A stretch of 64,000 nucleotides of DNA, from positions 1-64,000 of the forward strand of contig JBBRVW010000003.1 in NCBI GenBank assembly GCA_038246545.1. Reading direction: 5' to 3'. The notes below the pieces were generated by a model. It ran no database searches. It was given only the letters and a program-made list of their open reading frames with translations, and was not told the origin of the DNA. Positions within the stretch are counted from its first letter, which is position 1. Each line of letters begins with the position of its first letter. Positions 16,199 through 24,870 of the stretch are shown piece by piece. Source of the stretch: JBBRVW01 sp038246545 (GTDB taxonomy: Bacteria; Actinomycetota; Actinomycetes; JACCUZ01). Made by a program: the position numbers and the translations under genes.

Positions 16199-16272
16199 GG
16201 ACCATTAGCTCAGTTGGTTAGAGCGCACGCTTCACACGCGTGAGGTCACTGGTTCGAGTCCAGTATGGTCCA
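16199..16272 (+). tRNA. tRNA-Val (anticodon CAC)
   Basis: A cloverleaf is formed by acceptor GGACCAT/ATGGTCC, D arm GCTCAGTTGGTTAGAGC, anticodon stem CACGC/GCGTG around loop TTCACAC (anticodon CAC) and T arm ACTGG-TTCGAGT-CCAGT. The discriminator is A; CCA is not fully encoded. This is the second valine isoacceptor of the window. Confidence 0.95.
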
Positions 16273-16330
16273 CCGCCCGCAGCCATAGAGTGGCTCGCGT
16301 CCGCTCCGCACGCGACCTCGGGGGCTCCGC

Positions 16331-17503
16331 ATGCCGCTCGTTCCCCGCCTGATCCGGCGGGCCGCCGGCCTGGTGGCCGCTGCGACGGCGCTGGCTGTCC
16401 CGTTGGCGCTGGTGCCCGCCGCCGCTGCCTCCGCCGACGTCACCCTGAGCATGGTCCGGCGCGCCGACGGCCTCAGCCAACCCACCCAGGTCACCTCCGC
16501 GCGCGACGGCGTCAACCGCCTGTTCGTCGTGGAGAAGACCGGCACGGTGCGGGTCTACCGCGGTGGGAAGCTGCTCGCCCGGCCGTTCCTCGACCTCCGC
16601 TCGCGGGTGCGCACCGCCGGCGAGGGCGGTCTGCTCAGCATCGCCTTCCACCCCGACTACGCCCACCACCCGTTCGTGTGGGTCGCCTACACGGACAGGG
16701 CCGGCGACCTCCGGGTGGCGCGGTTCCGCGCCCGGAGCGCGACCGCGAACCGGGTCCGGCCCGACACCTTCAGGCGCGTCATCGACGTCGACCATCCCGC
16801 CGGGTTCACCAACCATTTCGCCGGCCAGCTCGCGTTCGGCCAGTCCGGGCTGCTGTTCCTCTCCACCGGCGACGGCGGCAGCGTCGGCGACCCCAACAAC
16901 CACGCGCAGGACCCGCGGGTGCTCCAGGGCAAGATCCTGCGGCTCAGGGTCCTGCACGCGAGGAACTCCTGTGGCCGGCTCTACTGCGTGCCCGCGAGCA
17001 ACCCCTACGCCGGCAGCGTCCCGGGCCGGGGCGCCGTCTGGGCCAGCGGCCTGCGCAACGCCTGGCGGTTCTCGGTCGACCCCGAGACCGGCGACCTGTG
17101 GATCGGCGACGTCGGCGAGGACCGCGTCGAGGAGGTCAACCGCATCCCCATGGGGGTCGGCGGCACCAACCTGGGCTGGTCGTGCCACGAGGGCACCACG
17201 ACCTACGACGAGTCCCGCTGCTCGGCCACCGCGGCCTATCTCGAGCCGGAGTGGACCTACGGCCGTGACTACGGCGCCTCGGTCGTGGGCGGGTTCGTCT
17301 ACCGCGGGTCGGCATACGACGACCTGCTCGGCGGCCTGTACGTCTTCGGCGACTTCGTCTCGGGGCGGCTGTTCGTCGGCGGCACCACCGGGGTCGTCAC
17401 GAGCGGGCGACTCGACAGCGTGACGAGCTTCGGCGAGGACGACGGCCGAGAGCTCTGGGCGGTGTCGCTCGACGGGGGCCTCTACCAGCTGTCCGCCGCA
17501 TGA
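16331..17503 (+). CDS. secreted PQQ-dependent glucose/sorbosone dehydrogenase-like protein
   Basis: The 390-residue product has a Sec signal peptide (MPLVPRLIRRAAGLVAAATA, hydrophobic to ~30, cleavage after an Ala-Ser-Ala region). A GSDH six-bladed beta-propeller follows: GLSQPTQVTSARDGVNRLFV, VEKTGTVRVYR, GEGGLLSIAFHPDY, GDGGSVGDPNNHAQDP and LRNAWRFSVDPETGDLWIGDV. These are typical of soluble aldose sugar dehydrogenases that oxidise sugars outside the membrane using PQQ. Two Cys pairs in the propeller may form disulfides. The substrate is not predictable. Its stop overlaps the MOSC gene (ATGA). Confidence 0.85.
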   Translation: MPLVPRLIRRAAGLVAAATALAVPLALVPAAAASADVTLSMVRRADGLSQPTQVTSARDGVNRLFVVEKTGTVRVYRGGKLLARPFLDLRSRVRTAGEGGLLSIAFHPDYAHHPFVWVAYTDRAGDLRVARFRARSATANRVRPDTFRRVIDVDHPAGFTNHFAGQLAFGQSGLLFLSTGDGGSVGDPNNHAQDPRVLQGKILRLRVLHARNSCGRLYCVPASNPYAGSVPGRGAVWASGLRNAWRFSVDPETGDLWIGDVGEDRVEEVNRIPMGVGGTNLGWSCHEGTTTYDESRCSATAAYLEPEWTYGRDYGASVVGGFVYRGSAYDDLLGGLYVFGDFVSGRLFVGGTTGVVTSGRLDSVTSFGEDDGRELWAVSLDGGLYQLSAA

Positions 17504-18108
17504 CCGACGCACCGGCTGTCGGCCGGGTCGCCCAGCTGTGGGTGTTCCCCGTGAAGTCGATGTCCGGTGCTTCGCTCGACGCTGCCGAGGTCGTCGACGG
17601 AGGGGTGGCCGACGACCGGGCGTGGGCCGTCGTCGACGACGCCGGCCAGACCGTGACGGCTGCTCAGGAGCCGCGCCTGCGCGAGGTCGGGACGCGGCTC
17701 TTGGCCGGCGAGCTGCGCCTCGACGTGCCCGGGGCGCAGCCCGGCCTGGGACCCGACGCCGCAGACGCCGCGCTCTCGGACTGGCTGGGACGCTCCCTGC
17801 ACCTCGCGCACCGCGAGGGCGCCGGGTTCGTCGACGTCGCGCCGGTGCACGTCGTGTCGCGGAGCTCGATGACCTACGCGGCCGAGCACGCGCAGACGTG
17901 CGACGCGTGCGACATCGCGACGCCGCGGGCCAACCTGCTGCTGGAGCTGTCCGGCGAGGGCACCGAGCGCGACTGGCTCGGCCGGGCGGTCCGTGTGGGC
18001 GACGCCGTGCTGCGGATGACCGAGCGCCCCGACCACTGCCTGGGCGCCTATGCCGACGTCGTGCGGCCGGGCCGGGTCGCTGTCGGCGACCCGGTCGCAC
18101 TGGTCTGA
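17500..18108 (+). CDS. MOSC-domain protein
   Basis: The 202-residue protein begins with a MOSC-N beta-barrel-like segment (VGRVAQLWVFPVKSMSGASL, WAVVDDAGQTVTAAQEPRL) and a C-terminal MOSC domain containing the conserved cysteine in RPDHCLGAYADVV, expected to carry a sulfur or Moco ligand as in mARC enzymes. CDACDIATPRANLLLEL holds two further cysteines. Such proteins reduce N-hydroxylated compounds or mobilise sulfur, but the partner reductase is not nearby. It is translationally coupled to the upstream dehydrogenase-like gene (ATGA). Confidence 0.8.
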   Translation: MTDAPAVGRVAQLWVFPVKSMSGASLDAAEVVDGGVADDRAWAVVDDAGQTVTAAQEPRLREVGTRLLAGELRLDVPGAQPGLGPDAADAALSDWLGRSLHLAHREGAGFVDVAPVHVVSRSSMTYAAEHAQTCDACDIATPRANLLLELSGEGTERDWLGRAVRVGDAVLRMTERPDHCLGAYADVVRPGRVAVGDPVALV

Positions 18109-18148
18109 CCCCCGCGCCCCGCACCTCCCGCCCCCCTGGCCCCAACAT

Positions 18149-18231
18149 GTCGATCACGTAAACGTGATCGACTGTCGCCTCCCACGGGTTGCAACCCGTG
18201 CAAGGCGACGGTGGATCACGTAAACGTGATC
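18149..18231. repeat. composite triple-palindrome repeat (copy R2)
   Basis: Its layout is the same as at 12149-12265. GATCACGTAAACGTGATC stands at 18152-18169 (extended to 18149-18172) and again at 18214-18231. Between them is a hairpin with outer arms GTCGCCT/AGGCGAC (18174-18180 and 18203-18209) and inner palindrome CACGGGTTGCAACCCGTG (18183-18200). The central loop again contains TGCAA. It lies between the MOSC gene and the thrS promoter. Confidence 0.75.
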
Positions 18232-18267
18232 GCCGGAAACGCGGGTGAGGGTGCACCGGGCGGTCGA

Positions 18268-18273
18268 TACGAT
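18268..18273 (+). promoter_or_regulatory. probable thrS -10 box (TACGAT)
   Basis: TACGAT lies 37 nt before the thrS GTG, leaving room for a short leader that includes GAGGAG. No T-box or other structured leader is visible. Confidence 0.4.
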
Positions 18274-18310
18274 CGCCCGGAGCGCACGCCCGCACCACTG
18301 AGGAGCACCC

Positions 18311-20281
18311 GTGTCCGAGCTCAGCGTCCACGTCACCGGCAGCGAGCGCCAGGTCGCCGCCGGCACGACGGCTGCGGAGCTCTTCGCCGACGACCGATCG
18401 GTCGTCGCGGCCAGGGTCGGCGGCGAGCTGCGCGACCTGGCCCACGTCCTTGCCGACGGCGACCAGGTGGAGCCGGTCGCCCTCGACTCGGCCGACGGCC
18501 GCTCGATCCTCCGGCACTCGACCGCGCACGTGATGGCGCAGGCGGTTCAGGAGCTGCATCCCGACGCCAAGCTCGGCATCGGCCCGCCGATCGAGAACGG
18601 CTTCTACTACGACTTCGACGTCACCACCCCGTTCACCCCTGACGACCTGGCCGCCATCGACAAGAAGATGCAGCAGATCGTCAAGGAAGGTCAGTCGTTC
18701 GTGCGCCGCGAGGTCGCCGACGACGACGCGCGCTCCGAGCTCGCGGCCGAGCCCTACAAGCTCGAGCTCATCGGTCTCAAGGGCGGTGACGCGGCGGCCG
18801 CGGCCGAAGGTGCCGACGCCGAGGTCGGCGGCGGCCAGCTCACCATCTACGACAACCTCCGCAAGGACGGCTCGCTCGCCTGGAAGGACCTGTGCCGGGG
18901 GCCGCACCTGCCCAGCACCCGGCACATCCCGGCGTTCAAGCTGACCCGGTCCGCGGCGGCGTACTGGCGTGGTAGCGAGAAGAACCCGCAGCTCCAGCGC
19001 ATCTACGGCACCGCGTGGGAGACCCGCGACGCGCTCAAGGCCTACCAGGCGAGGCTCGCGGAGGCCGAGAAGCGCGACCACCGCAGGCTCGGCGCCGAGC
19101 TCGACCTCTACTCGTTCCCGGACGAGCTCGGCTCCGGCCTGGCCGTCTTCCACCCCAAGGGCGGCATCATCCGCCGGGTGATGGAGGACTACGTCCGGCA
19201 GCGGCACGAGGAGGAGGGCTTCCTCTTCGTCGCGACCCCGCACATCACCAAGCGCGCGCTCTTCGAGACCTCCGGCCACCTGCCCTACTACGCCGACGGC
19301 ATGTTCCCGCCCATGGAGATGGAAGGGGCGGAGTACTACCTCAAGGCCATGAACTGCCCCATGCACAACCTGATCTTCCGGTCGCGCGGGCGGTCCTACC
19401 GCGAGCTGCCGCTGCGACTGTTCGAGCTCGGTGCCGTCTACCGCAACGAGAAGTCCGGCGTCGTGCACGGCCTCACCCGGGTGCGTGGGCTCACCATGGA
19501 CGACTCGCACTCCTACGTCGCCGCCGACCAGGCGTCCGACGAGATCAAGCACCTGCTGGGGTTCCTGCTCGGACTGCTCAAGGACTTCGGTCTCGACGAC
19601 TTCTACCTCGAGCTGTCGACCCGCGACGCGGCGTCGGACAAGTTCATCGGCTCCGACGAGGAGTGGGCGGTGGCGACCAAGGTCCTCGAGGACGCCGCGA
19701 AGGACACCGGTCTCGAGCTGGTTCCCGACCCGGGTGGCGCGGCCTACTACGGGCCGAAGATCTCGGTGCAGGCCCGGGACGCTATCGGGCGCACCTGGCA
19801 GATGTCGACGGTGCAGTACGACTTCAACCAGCCGGCGCGCTTCGAGCTGGAGTACCAGGCGGCCGACGGCACCCGGCAGCAGCCGGTGATGATCCACTCG
19901 GCGAAGTTCGGGTCGATCGAGCGGTTCCTCGGCGTGCTGGTCGAGCACTACGCCGGAGCCTTCCCGCCCTGGCTCGCGCCGGTGCAGGTGGTCGGCATCC
20001 CGATCACCGACGAGCACGTGCCCTACCTCGACCAGGTGGCGGCCCGGCTTGGCTCGCGCGGCATCCGGGTCGAGGTCGACCGCTCCGACGACCGGATGCA
20101 GAAGAAGATCCGCAACGCCCAGAAGCAGAAGGTGCCCTTCATGCTGATCGCCGGCGACGACGACGTGGCCAAGGACGCCGTGTCGTTCCGCTACCGCAGC
20201 GGCGAGCAGAAGAACGGCGTGCCGGTCGACGAGGCGGTCGAGGAGATCGCGACCGCCGTCGCCGACCGGGTGCAGGTGTGA
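18311..20281 (+). CDS. thrS: threonyl-tRNA synthetase
   Basis: ThrS charges tRNA-Thr with threonine. The 656-residue protein has the full bacterial layout: an N-terminal TGS domain (~1-62), the second additional (editing) domain containing HSTAHVMAQAVQEL (~73-86), and the class II catalytic core. In the core, NCPMHNLIFRSRGRSYRELP supplies the zinc-binding Cys and motif 2 follows. The C-terminal anticodon-binding domain starts near VQVVGIPITDEHVPY. GTG 18311 follows GAGGAG by 7 nt. Its stop overlaps the HIT gene (GTGA). Confidence 0.97.
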   Translation: MSELSVHVTGSERQVAAGTTAAELFADDRSVVAARVGGELRDLAHVLADGDQVEPVALDSADGRSILRHSTAHVMAQAVQELHPDAKLGIGPPIENGFYYDFDVTTPFTPDDLAAIDKKMQQIVKEGQSFVRREVADDDARSELAAEPYKLELIGLKGGDAAAAAEGADAEVGGGQLTIYDNLRKDGSLAWKDLCRGPHLPSTRHIPAFKLTRSAAAYWRGSEKNPQLQRIYGTAWETRDALKAYQARLAEAEKRDHRRLGAELDLYSFPDELGSGLAVFHPKGGIIRRVMEDYVRQRHEEEGFLFVATPHITKRALFETSGHLPYYADGMFPPMEMEGAEYYLKAMNCPMHNLIFRSRGRSYRELPLRLFELGAVYRNEKSGVVHGLTRVRGLTMDDSHSYVAADQASDEIKHLLGFLLGLLKDFGLDDFYLELSTRDAASDKFIGSDEEWAVATKVLEDAAKDTGLELVPDPGGAAYYGPKISVQARDAIGRTWQMSTVQYDFNQPARFELEYQAADGTRQQPVMIHSAKFGSIERFLGVLVEHYAGAFPPWLAPVQVVGIPITDEHVPYLDQVAARLGSRGIRVEVDRSDDRMQKKIRNAQKQKVPFMLIAGDDDVAKDAVSFRYRSGEQKNGVPVDEAVEEIATAVADRVQV

Positions 20282-20829
20282 GCGACCAGCCTGAGCTCGT
20301 CGCGCAGGAGGGGGTGGGCGAGCCGGACCGGCTGCAGCGGCTGTGGGCGCCGCACCGGCTCGCCTACGTCACCGGCGAGGACGGGACCGGGCGCACCGAC
20401 GACGGGGGCTGCCCGTTCTGCCGCATCCCCACCCTCGACGACCGCATCGGCCTGGTGCTCAGGCGCGGCGCGACGGTCTATGCCGTGCTCAACCTGCACC
20501 CGTACAACCCCGGGCACCTCATGGTCGTGCCCTACCGGCACGTCGCCGGTCTCGAGGACCTCACGGTCGAGGAGTCGGCCGAGCTCATGCTGCTCACCCA
20601 GCAGGCCGTCCAGGCAGTGCGCGCGGCGTCGGCACCGCACGGCTTCAACGTCGGTCTCAACCTCGGCGGGGTCGCGGGCGGCTCGCTGGCCGATCATCTC
20701 CACCAGCACGTGGTGCCCCGCTGGGGCGGGGACGCCAACTTCATCACGGTGTTGGCCGGGACCAAGGTGATCCCGCAGCTGCTCGCCGAGACGCGCGACC
20801 TCGTGGCAGCCGCCTGGCCCTCCACCTGA
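20278..20829 (+). CDS. HIT-family nucleotide hydrolase/phosphorylase
   Basis: The 183-residue product has the CPFC zinc-type motif in GGCPFCRIPTLDDRIGLVL and the histidine triad DHLHQHVVPRWGGD, with PYNPGHLMVVPYRHVAGLE before it. It corresponds in order and type to the mycobacterial HIT protein between thrS and pgsA (Rv2613c, reported as an AP4A phosphorylase). A role in dinucleoside polyphosphate turnover is therefore likely but inferred. GTG 20278 overlaps the thrS stop, so the pair is translationally coupled. Confidence 0.9.
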   Translation: MSDQPELVAQEGVGEPDRLQRLWAPHRLAYVTGEDGTGRTDDGGCPFCRIPTLDDRIGLVLRRGATVYAVLNLHPYNPGHLMVVPYRHVAGLEDLTVEESAELMLLTQQAVQAVRAASAPHGFNVGLNLGGVAGGSLADHLHQHVVPRWGGDANFITVLAGTKVIPQLLAETRDLVAAAWPST

Positions 20830-20887
20830 CAGGCGTTGCGCGAGATGCCCGTTGCGGAGACGCATCGAGTGGCGCGAATCAGCTGGT

Positions 20888-22030
20888 TCAGCGGCCGGGA
20901 AGCGACCACTTTGCGCCACTCAACGACGACCTGAGGCGGTAGAACCGGAAGAACGCGAAGTCCTCGATGGGCAGCACCTCGACATCCGCGAAGCCGGCTG
21001 CGCGCGCGTACTCGCGCAGGGTGCCCTCGCGCATGACGGTCCCCGTACCCGCCGACGGCTGCTGCGACATCCCGTCGGGCAGGCACACGAGCAGCGAGAA
21101 GCCGTACATCATCCGCTCCAGCTCGTCGCCCGGTGCGGTGAACTCCCGGGCGACCGCTTCGTCCATGACGATGGTGACGCCGTGCGGCGAAGCGGCCCGC
21201 CGGGCCGTCGCGAGGAACTCGACCGGTGCGGCCAGGTCGTGCACGCACTCGAAGGCGAACACGGCGTCGTAGCCCTCGCCGACGTCACTGCCCGACACGT
21301 CGACCCGGTGAAACCTGGCCCGGTCGCCGACGCCCGAGGCGGCGGCGTTGCGCGTCGCCAGCGCGACCGACGGTGCGTCGACGTCGTAGCCGTCGACCGT
21401 GGCCTCGGGGTAGGCGGTCGCGAGGGCGATGCTGGACCAGCCGCCGCCGCAGCCGAGGTCAGCAATCCGTGCCCCGGGGCGCCGCAGCACGGCGTCGAGC
21501 TCGGGCACACCGGCAAGCGCCGCACCGAGCCGCTGCTCGTACCAGGGCCGGTTCATGTCGGCCTGCGACTCCCGGGCGTCCGGTCCGAGGTCGTCCCAGC
21601 TCACACCCCCACCGGTGCGGTAGGCCTGCAGCAGCTCGGGGAGCTTCGCCGCGGAGGCCGCGAGCATCCGGGCCAACGGGGCCAGGAAGTTGAGGCTGGT
21701 CCTGTCCACCAGCACCTCGCGCGCTGCGTCGGGCAGGGCGAAACGCCGCTGGTCGCCGTCGCCGTGCGCGCCGAGCAGGCCGGTCACCGCCTGCTGCTCG
21801 AGCCACTCGCGGACGTAGCGCGGGTGCACGCCGGTGCGCCCGGCCACCTCGGCCGCGGTGGGTTCGTCCAGCTCGGCCACCGCCCGGTAGAGCCCCAGCC
21901 GGTCACCCAGGTAGACCGACAGGAGATCCATCGCGCCGAGCGCGGACGCGAAGAGCCGCCCGGCGAGGTCGTCCGCGGTGGGCACGGTCCCGACCTCGGA
22001 TGGGACGGTCTGGCTCGGCACGCTGGTCAT
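20888..22030 (-). CDS. class I SAM-dependent methyltransferase with N-terminal winged helix
   Basis: The 380-residue protein starts with a winged-helix dimerisation region (residues ~15-95, PTAAEVAGRTGVHPRYVREW) of the Rv2258c type. A Rossmann methyltransferase domain follows, with motif I ADLGCGGGWSSIALA (~190), the acidic VDGYDVDAPSVALA and FAFECVHDLAAP. Substrate unknown; homologues act on small molecules. ATG 22030 follows GAGGAG by 8 nt. Together with the EF-G-like gene it forms a minus-strand insertion between the HIT gene and the pgsA genes, which are normally adjacent in actinobacteria. Confidence 0.82.
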   Translation of the reverse strand: MTSVPSQTVPSEVGTVPTADDLAGRLFASALGAMDLLSVYLGDRLGLYRAVAELDEPTAAEVAGRTGVHPRYVREWLEQQAVTGLLGAHGDGDQRRFALPDAAREVLVDRTSLNFLAPLARMLAASAAKLPELLQAYRTGGGVSWDDLGPDARESQADMNRPWYEQRLGAALAGVPELDAVLRRPGARIADLGCGGGWSSIALATAYPEATVDGYDVDAPSVALATRNAAASGVGDRARFHRVDVSGSDVGEGYDAVFAFECVHDLAAPVEFLATARRAASPHGVTIVMDEAVAREFTAPGDELERMMYGFSLLVCLPDGMSQQPSAGTGTVMREGTLREYARAAGFADVEVLPIEDFAFFRFYRLRSSLSGAKWSLPGR

Positions 22031-22112
22031 GGGCGCACTCCTCGGCAGGACGACGGGCAGCGGCTCCGCCGCCCTGCCCAGCGTGCCCCCGCTTCCGCGG
22101 GCTGACCAGGGC

Positions 22113-24263
22113 TCAGGCGTCGGTGCTGTCGGCCTGCAGCTTGGCGGCCAGCTGCGAGGGCATCGGCTCGTGCCGGGCGTACGCGCGGGAGAACGAGCCG
22201 GTGCCGTGCGACAGGGACCGCAGGTCGACCGCGTAGCGGGTGACCTCGACCTGCGGGACATCGGCCTTGATGAGCGAGCGGCCGCTCCCGATCGACTCGG
22301 TCCCGGTCACCCGTCCCCGGCGGGTCGACAGGTCGCCCATGACGGCACCGACGTACTCGTCGGAGACCAGGACCGAGATCTCGTCGACCGGCTCCAGCAT
22401 GTGCACCGTGGTGGCCTTGGCGGCCTCCTTGAGGGCCAGCGCCCCCGCAGTCTGGAACGCCATGTCCGAGGAGTCGACCGAGTGCGACTTGCCGTCGGTC
22501 AGCGTCACCCGGATGTCGACGACCGGGTAACCGGCGGCGACCCCGCGCTCCATCTGGGTGCGGACGCCCTTCTCCACCGAGGGGATGAACTGGCGGGGGA
22601 CGGCTCCGCCGACGACCTTGTCGACGAACTCGAAGCCGGAGCCGGACTCGAGCGGCTCGACCTCGATGTCACACACGGCGTACTGGCCGTGGCCGCCGGA
22701 CTGCTTGACGTGCTTGCCGTGCCCGGTCGCCCTGCCGGCGAAGGTCTCGCGCAGCTGCACGCGCAGCGGCACCGGCTCGACGTCGACGCCGTACTTGTTC
22801 TTGAGCCGGTCGAGCAGGACGTCGAGATGTGCCTCGCCCATGCACCAGAGCACGACCTGGTGGGTCTCGGGGTTGTGCTCGAGCCTGAGCGTCGGGTCCT
22901 CGGCGACCAGCCGGTTGATGCCCTGCGAGAGCTTGTCCTCGTCGGCCTTGGACCGCGGCACGACCGCGACGGGCAGCAGCGGGTCGGGCATCAGCCACGG
23001 CTCCATGAGTAGCGGGTCGTCCTTGGCCGACAACGTGTCGCCCGTCTCGGCGCGGCTGAGCTTCGCCACCGCGCAGATATCGCCGGCGACGGCCTTGGAG
23101 ATGGTGCGCTGGGTCTTGCCGAGCGGGGAGGTGAGCGCGCCGACCTTCTCGTCGACGTCGTGGTCCTCGTGGCCGCGGTCGGCGAGGAAGTGGCCCGAGA
23201 CGTGCAGCACCTGGTCGGGCCGCAGCGTCCCGGAGAAGACCCGGACGAGGGAGACCCGGCCGACGTAGGGGTCGGTGGTGGTCTTGACCACCTCGGCCAC
23301 GAGCGGGCCGGACGGGTCGCAGGCCAACGGGCCGCGAGGCTGTCCGTCGGGGCTGGTCACCGGCGGCACCTCGTGCTCGAGGGGCGACGGGAACGCCTGC
23401 GTCACGACCTCGAGCAGCTCGGCGGTGCCCAGCCCGGTGGGCGCGGCGGTCGCGACGACCGGATAGAACGAGCCGCGCGCGACGGCGGTCTCGAGGTCGT
23501 CGACCAGCACCTTGAGGTCGATGTCGTCACCACCGAGGTAGCGGTCCATCAGCGACTCGTCCTCGGACTCGGCGATGATCCCCTCGATCAGCCGGCTCCG
23601 GGCGTCGGCGATCAACGGGAGGTGCACGTCGTCCGGGACACGCTCGGTGCGGCTGCCGCCGGAATAGTCGTAGATGGTCTGCGACAACAGCCCGATCAGG
23701 CCGGCCGGGCTGCCGTCGTCGGCGGCCATCGGGAGGTAGAGCGGCATCACGCCGTCACCGAACACGCGCTGGCAGATCGCGACGGCCTCGTCGAAGTCGG
23801 CCCGGTCCTTGTCGAGCTTGGTGATCACGACGGCGCGCGGCATGCCGACGGCGGCGCACTCCTCCCACAGCAGCTGGGTCGCGCCGTCGACGCCGTCGAC
23901 GGCCGACACGACGAAGAGGGCGGCGTCGGCGGCGCGCAGCCCGGCCCGCAGGTCCCCGACGAAATCGGCGTAGCCGGGGGTGTCCAGCAGGTTGACCTTC
24001 ACGCCCGCGTGGACGAGGGGTGCCACCGCGAGGGAGATCGACCGCTGCTGGCGGTGCTCCGCCTCGTCGAAGTCGGTGACCGTGGTGCCGTCCTCGACCC
24101 GTCCGGCCCGGGAGACGGTGCCTGTGGCGGCGAGCAGGGCCTCGACGAGGGAGGTCTTCCCTGCTCCGGAGTGGCCGACCAGGACCACGTTGCGCACGCT
24201 CCCCGGCTGGTCGGCCTCGGGTGCACCGCCCGCGGCTCCGGCACCACTGCTCGTCTGGACCAT
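22113..24263 (-). CDS. EF-G-like GTPase (EF-G2 type)
   Basis: The 716-residue protein has EF-G domains I-V: P-loop GHSGAGKTSLVEALL (~35), DTPGYADFVGDL, VITKLDKDRADFD (TKLD in place of the usual NKxD), a domain II beta-barrel (VSLVRVFSGTLRPDQVLHV) and a C-terminal VPQVEVTRYAVDLRSLSHGTG. The switch I region reads RQQRSISLAVAPL instead of the RGITI of canonical EF-G. This fits the second EF-G-like class (mycobacterial FusA2), whose role is uncertain, and not the main translocase, normally in the str operon. ATG 24263 follows GGAGG by 8 nt. Confidence 0.88.
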   Translation of the reverse strand: MVQTSSGAGAAGGAPEADQPGSVRNVVLVGHSGAGKTSLVEALLAATGTVSRAGRVEDGTTVTDFDEAEHRQQRSISLAVAPLVHAGVKVNLLDTPGYADFVGDLRAGLRAADAALFVVSAVDGVDGATQLLWEECAAVGMPRAVVITKLDKDRADFDEAVAICQRVFGDGVMPLYLPMAADDGSPAGLIGLLSQTIYDYSGGSRTERVPDDVHLPLIADARSRLIEGIIAESEDESLMDRYLGGDDIDLKVLVDDLETAVARGSFYPVVATAAPTGLGTAELLEVVTQAFPSPLEHEVPPVTSPDGQPRGPLACDPSGPLVAEVVKTTTDPYVGRVSLVRVFSGTLRPDQVLHVSGHFLADRGHEDHDVDEKVGALTSPLGKTQRTISKAVAGDICAVAKLSRAETGDTLSAKDDPLLMEPWLMPDPLLPVAVVPRSKADEDKLSQGINRLVAEDPTLRLEHNPETHQVVLWCMGEAHLDVLLDRLKNKYGVDVEPVPLRVQLRETFAGRATGHGKHVKQSGGHGQYAVCDIEVEPLESGSGFEFVDKVVGGAVPRQFIPSVEKGVRTQMERGVAAGYPVVDIRVTLTDGKSHSVDSSDMAFQTAGALALKEAAKATTVHMLEPVDEISVLVSDEYVGAVMGDLSTRRGRVTGTESIGSGRSLIKADVPQVEVTRYAVDLRSLSHGTGSFSRAYARHEPMPSQLAAKLQADSTDA

Positions 24264-24438
24264 GCGGACCGCCTCCTCGCGCCTGCGCGCTGTCGCTGTG
24301 TCGTGCACCCGAGCCTCCACCCGGGGTCGCTCGGGGCACAAGGGCCTGACGGCCGTCCGTGCGCGTCGGCGGTGGCCGGTCGCGGCACACCACCTCAGCT
24401 GACCCGCGCGGGCCATGGTCGGGCTGGTCAGCGAGGAC

Positions 24439-24444
24439 TAGCGT
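24439..24444 (+). promoter_or_regulatory. -10 box (TAGCGT) upstream of the GYD gene
   Basis: TAGCGT precedes a short leader carrying GGGAGGT 7 nt before ATG 24484, so this gene has a conventional ribosome binding site. Confidence 0.4.
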
Positions 24445-24483
24445 CGAGAAGTCACGGGGTCCATCGGACCGGGAGGTCGCTCC

Positions 24484-24804
24484 ATGCCCAAGTACCTGAT
24501 CACTGCCAACTACAGCGCCGAGGGGATGGCCGGGGTGCGTTCCGGCGGGGCGAAGTCCCGTGTCGACGCCGTGTCCACCATGCTCGAGAGGATGGGCGGG
24601 TCGCTGGACTCGTTCCACTTCGCCTTCGGCGACACCGACGTCTTCGCGATCGCCGACGTGCCGGACGACGAGGCCGCCGCTGCAGTCGCCATCGCGATCA
24701 ACAGCACCGGTGCGGTGAGCACCCGCACCACGAAGCTGCTGACGATCGAGCAGGTCGACGAGGCGCTGCGCCGGTCCGTCGACTACGTGCCTCCCGGCGG
24801 CTGA
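24484..24804 (+). CDS. GYD-domain protein
   Basis: The 106-residue protein begins MPKYLITANYSAEGMAGVRS and continues with MGGSLDSFHFAFGDTDVFAI and DEAAAAVAIAINSTGAVSTR. This is the ferredoxin-like GYD fold of small stress-associated proteins with unknown activity. Length is typical for the family. A good Shine-Dalgarno precedes ATG 24484. It is divergent from the EF-G-like gene and 66 bp upstream of pgsA, which has its own -10 box. Confidence 0.78.
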   Translation: MPKYLITANYSAEGMAGVRSGGAKSRVDAVSTMLERMGGSLDSFHFAFGDTDVFAIADVPDDEAAAAVAIAINSTGAVSTRTTKLLTIEQVDEALRRSVDYVPPGG

Positions 24805-24826
24805 CCGGGCGGGCGGCGGCGCTCGG

Positions 24827-24832
24827 TAGCAT
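24827..24832 (+). promoter_or_regulatory. -10 box (TAGCAT) for the pgsA-patA-pimA operon
   Basis: TAGCAT lies 38 nt before GTG 24871; GGGGAGA is close to the start. It probably drives the three overlapping PIM genes. Confidence 0.4.
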
Positions 24833-24870
24833 CCGGGCACCGAACGCCGCCGACCCCGAACGGGGAGACC

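Noticed and set aside
18232..18310. T-box or other tRNA-sensing leader before thrS
   Set aside because: The leader after the -10 is under 45 nt, with no T-box sequence or stem; the nearby palindromes match the repeat at 12149 instead.
20866..20932. Inverted repeat GAGTGGCGC / GCGCCACTC at the end of the methyltransferase gene
   Set aside because: The arms are short and ~40 nt apart, and one lies within coding sequence; it is too weak to call a terminator.
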